The position numbers and the translations under genes are program-made. Positions 49,531-52,441 of a stretch of 52,441 nucleotides of DNA are shown in pieces (the stretch's first letter is position 1; the number at the start of each line of letters is the position of its first letter). The notes beneath the pieces are model-generated. The model worked only from the letters and a program-made list of their open reading frames with translations. It was not told the DNA's origin and made no database searches. This DNA is from Azospirillum soli (GTDB lineage Bacteria > Pseudomonadota > Alphaproteobacteria > Azospirillales > Azospirillaceae), in assembly GCF_017876165.1 (NCBI RefSeq), contig NZ_JAGINQ010000034.1, forward strand, positions 1 through 52,441. Direction: 5' to 3'.

Positions 49531-50607
49531 ATGATGAACACGAATCGCCATGCTCGTCCTGTCGCCGAGTGGCCGGCGCTGGACCGCGGCCTGTGGCACG
49601 CGGCCTGCGAGACCGGCGGACCGCTCGATGAGGCCGGTGCCGCCGCCGGTTGGGCGATGGCGACGCGCCGCAGCCGGGAGGCCAACTACGGCCGCTGGCT
49701 GACCTTTCTTGATCAGCGAGGCTTGCTGGACCGGAACGCCGGCCCCGCCGAGCGGGTGACGCCCACGACCGTGCGCCTCTACATCGACGCGCTGCGCCCG
49801 ACGCTGGCGCCGCTGTCGCTGTGGACCACCCTCGACCAGTTGGCCGCCATCCTGCCAGCGCTGGTGCCGGACACCGACTGGCGCTGGCTGCGCCGGGTTG
49901 CCGGCCGCCTGAAACGCGGCGCCACCAACCGGCGCCCGATCGCGCCGCGCATCCGCAACGCCGCCGACCTCTACCAGCGCGCCGTGACCGTGCTCGACCA
50001 GATCGAGGCGGCACCCGAAGCACGACCGTTTGGTCACGCGACGGCCTTTCGGGATGCTCTGATGATCGCCCTCACCGTTTCCCGCCCGATGCGCCGCCGC
50101 ACCCTGGCCGGCTTGCGTGTTGGCCAGCACCTCCAGCCGACGTCCAACGGCTTTGTGATCCGGCTGGAGCCCGAGGACCTGAAGTGCGGTGGCCCGATGA
50201 GCTTTCCCCTGCCGGCCAGCCTGGTTCCCCACATGACGCGCTACATCGCCCATCACCGGCCCCGGCTGCTGCAAGGCCACACCCACGATGCCTTGTGGAT
50301 CACCCGCGAGGGCCAGCCGATGACCATCAACGGCGTCTCCAGCCGCTTTGAGCGCGCCACGCCAACCGTCCTGGGCGAGCGCATCAATCCGCACCTCCTG
50401 CGCCACTGCGCCGCGACCAGCATCGCGCTCGATGACCCGCAGGGCGCCCGGCTGACGGCGGCGCTGCTCGGCCACAGCACCCTGCGCACCAGCGAGCGCT
50501 ACTACACCATGGCCCAGGGGCTGGAAGCCAGCCGCCGCTACCAGGCCACCCTCACCGACCACATCAACCGCCTGCGCCGCGCCGCCCGCCGCGGCGAGCG
50601 CCCGTAG
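49531..50607 (+). CDS. Tyrosine recombinase (second)
   Basis: A 358-residue tyrosine recombinase. Catalytic residues are visible in RRRTLAGLR, HLLRHCAATSIA, LLGHSTLRTS and YYTMAQG. It is shorter than the first and lacks its long N-terminal region. Its start is one of GTG 49528, ATG 49531 or ATG 49534, right after the stop of the first recombinase, so translation is coupled. Paired tyrosine recombinases often act as heteromers at element ends. Confidence 0.85.
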   Translation: MMNTNRHARPVAEWPALDRGLWHAACETGGPLDEAGAAAGWAMATRRSREANYGRWLTFLDQRGLLDRNAGPAERVTPTTVRLYIDALRPTLAPLSLWTTLDQLAAILPALVPDTDWRWLRRVAGRLKRGATNRRPIAPRIRNAADLYQRAVTVLDQIEAAPEARPFGHATAFRDALMIALTVSRPMRRRTLAGLRVGQHLQPTSNGFVIRLEPEDLKCGGPMSFPLPASLVPHMTRYIAHHRPRLLQGHTHDALWITREGQPMTINGVSSRFERATPTVLGERINPHLLRHCAATSIALDDPQGARLTAALLGHSTLRTSERYYTMAQGLEASRRYQATLTDHINRLRRAARRGERP

Positions 50608-50618
50608 GAGCCCGCCCC

Positions 50619-52304
<1,686 letters not shown>

Positions 52305-52418
52305 GATGTTCCAGCGGTCGTGTGGGGAAGGACGATGAAGAAGACATGCAAGTGACGGTGCGTTGAGCGTTCGTTGGGTGTGGTTGGTGTTGGTGTTGTG
52401 TTGTGCGCGTCGTGGCGA

Positions 52419-52441
52419 CCTGGCGGCGACCTACTCTCCCA
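52419..52441 (-). rRNA. 5S rRNA, 3' end only (cut by window edge)
   Basis: The minus-strand sequence TGGGAGAGTAGGTCGCC... ending at about 52419 is the conserved 3' end of bacterial 5S rRNA. The gene continues beyond the window, implying an rRNA operon read towards tRNA-fMet. Confidence 0.88.

Overview
The window is GC-rich and reads like an alphaproteobacterial chromosome, most likely Azospirillum or a relative. The evidence is codon use, alphaproteobacterial-style genes, and a 5S rRNA end followed by initiator tRNA-fMet on the minus strand at the right edge, which is the usual end of an alphaproteobacterial rRNA operon. Nearly everything to its left looks like a large arsenic island that ends in a recombinase module abutting that tRNA. 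A 13-bp copy of the tRNA 3' end occurs again near position 190, so most of the window may be one integrated element. All assignments come from reading the sequence and remembered family motifs; no search was run.

Layout. 0.6-3.6 kb: arsenite oxidase aioBA behind a sigma-54 promoter and two palindromic upstream sites. 3.8-6.0 kb: a LysR regulator and a divergent GntP-like permease. 6.4-13.6 kb (plus strand): arsR, a PstSCAB-type oxyanion importer without phoU, an EPSP-synthase paralogue and an independent-phosphoglycerate-mutase paralogue. 13.6-18.3 kb (minus strand): arsM, a transglutaminase-like protein, a phosphonopyruvate-decarboxylase homologue and a phosphonoacetaldehyde-dehydrogenase homologue. 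18.7-25.6 kb (plus strand): a nitrogenase-like NifH/NifD/NifK set, a 55-residue double-CC protein, a NifB homologue, arsR, acr3 and an ECF sigma factor. 26.0-26.5 kb: a cysteine-rich AhpD/CMD-family protein. 26.7-30.3 kb: a three-gene ABC-3C type defence system. 30.4-34.2 kb: aioXSR, the sensor system expected to drive aioBA. 34.4-37.2 kb: a radical SAM protein, a sterol-desaturase-family hydroxylase and a double rhodanese. 37.4-41.8 kb: a classical arsR-gapdh-arsJ-acr3-arsC operon. 42.1-52.3 kb: mobile-element genes (primase-helicase with a candidate origin, XRE repressor, HNH nuclease, excisionase-like protein, two tyrosine recombinases and one serine recombinase).

How the genes fit together. 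The right-hand ars operon and aioBA/aioXSR are ordinary detoxification and arsenite oxidation. The 6-25 kb block is the unusual part. An EPSPS paralogue, an iPGM paralogue and a PPD homologue are the set proposed in Streptomyces to make a C-As bond by analogy with phosphonate biosynthesis (arsenoenolpyruvate, then arsonopyruvate, then arsonoacetaldehyde). The dehydrogenase would give arsonoacetate and ArsM could methylate. Directly divergent from arsM, across a ~90-bp-armed inverted repeat, lies a complete nitrogenase-like HDK set with its own NifB. It keeps the cluster cysteines, but the residues needed for N2 reduction are replaced. My main proposal is a previously undescribed nitrogenase-like enzyme acting on an arsenic or organoarsenic substrate and co-regulated with organoarsenical synthesis. 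That is inference from gene content and context only.
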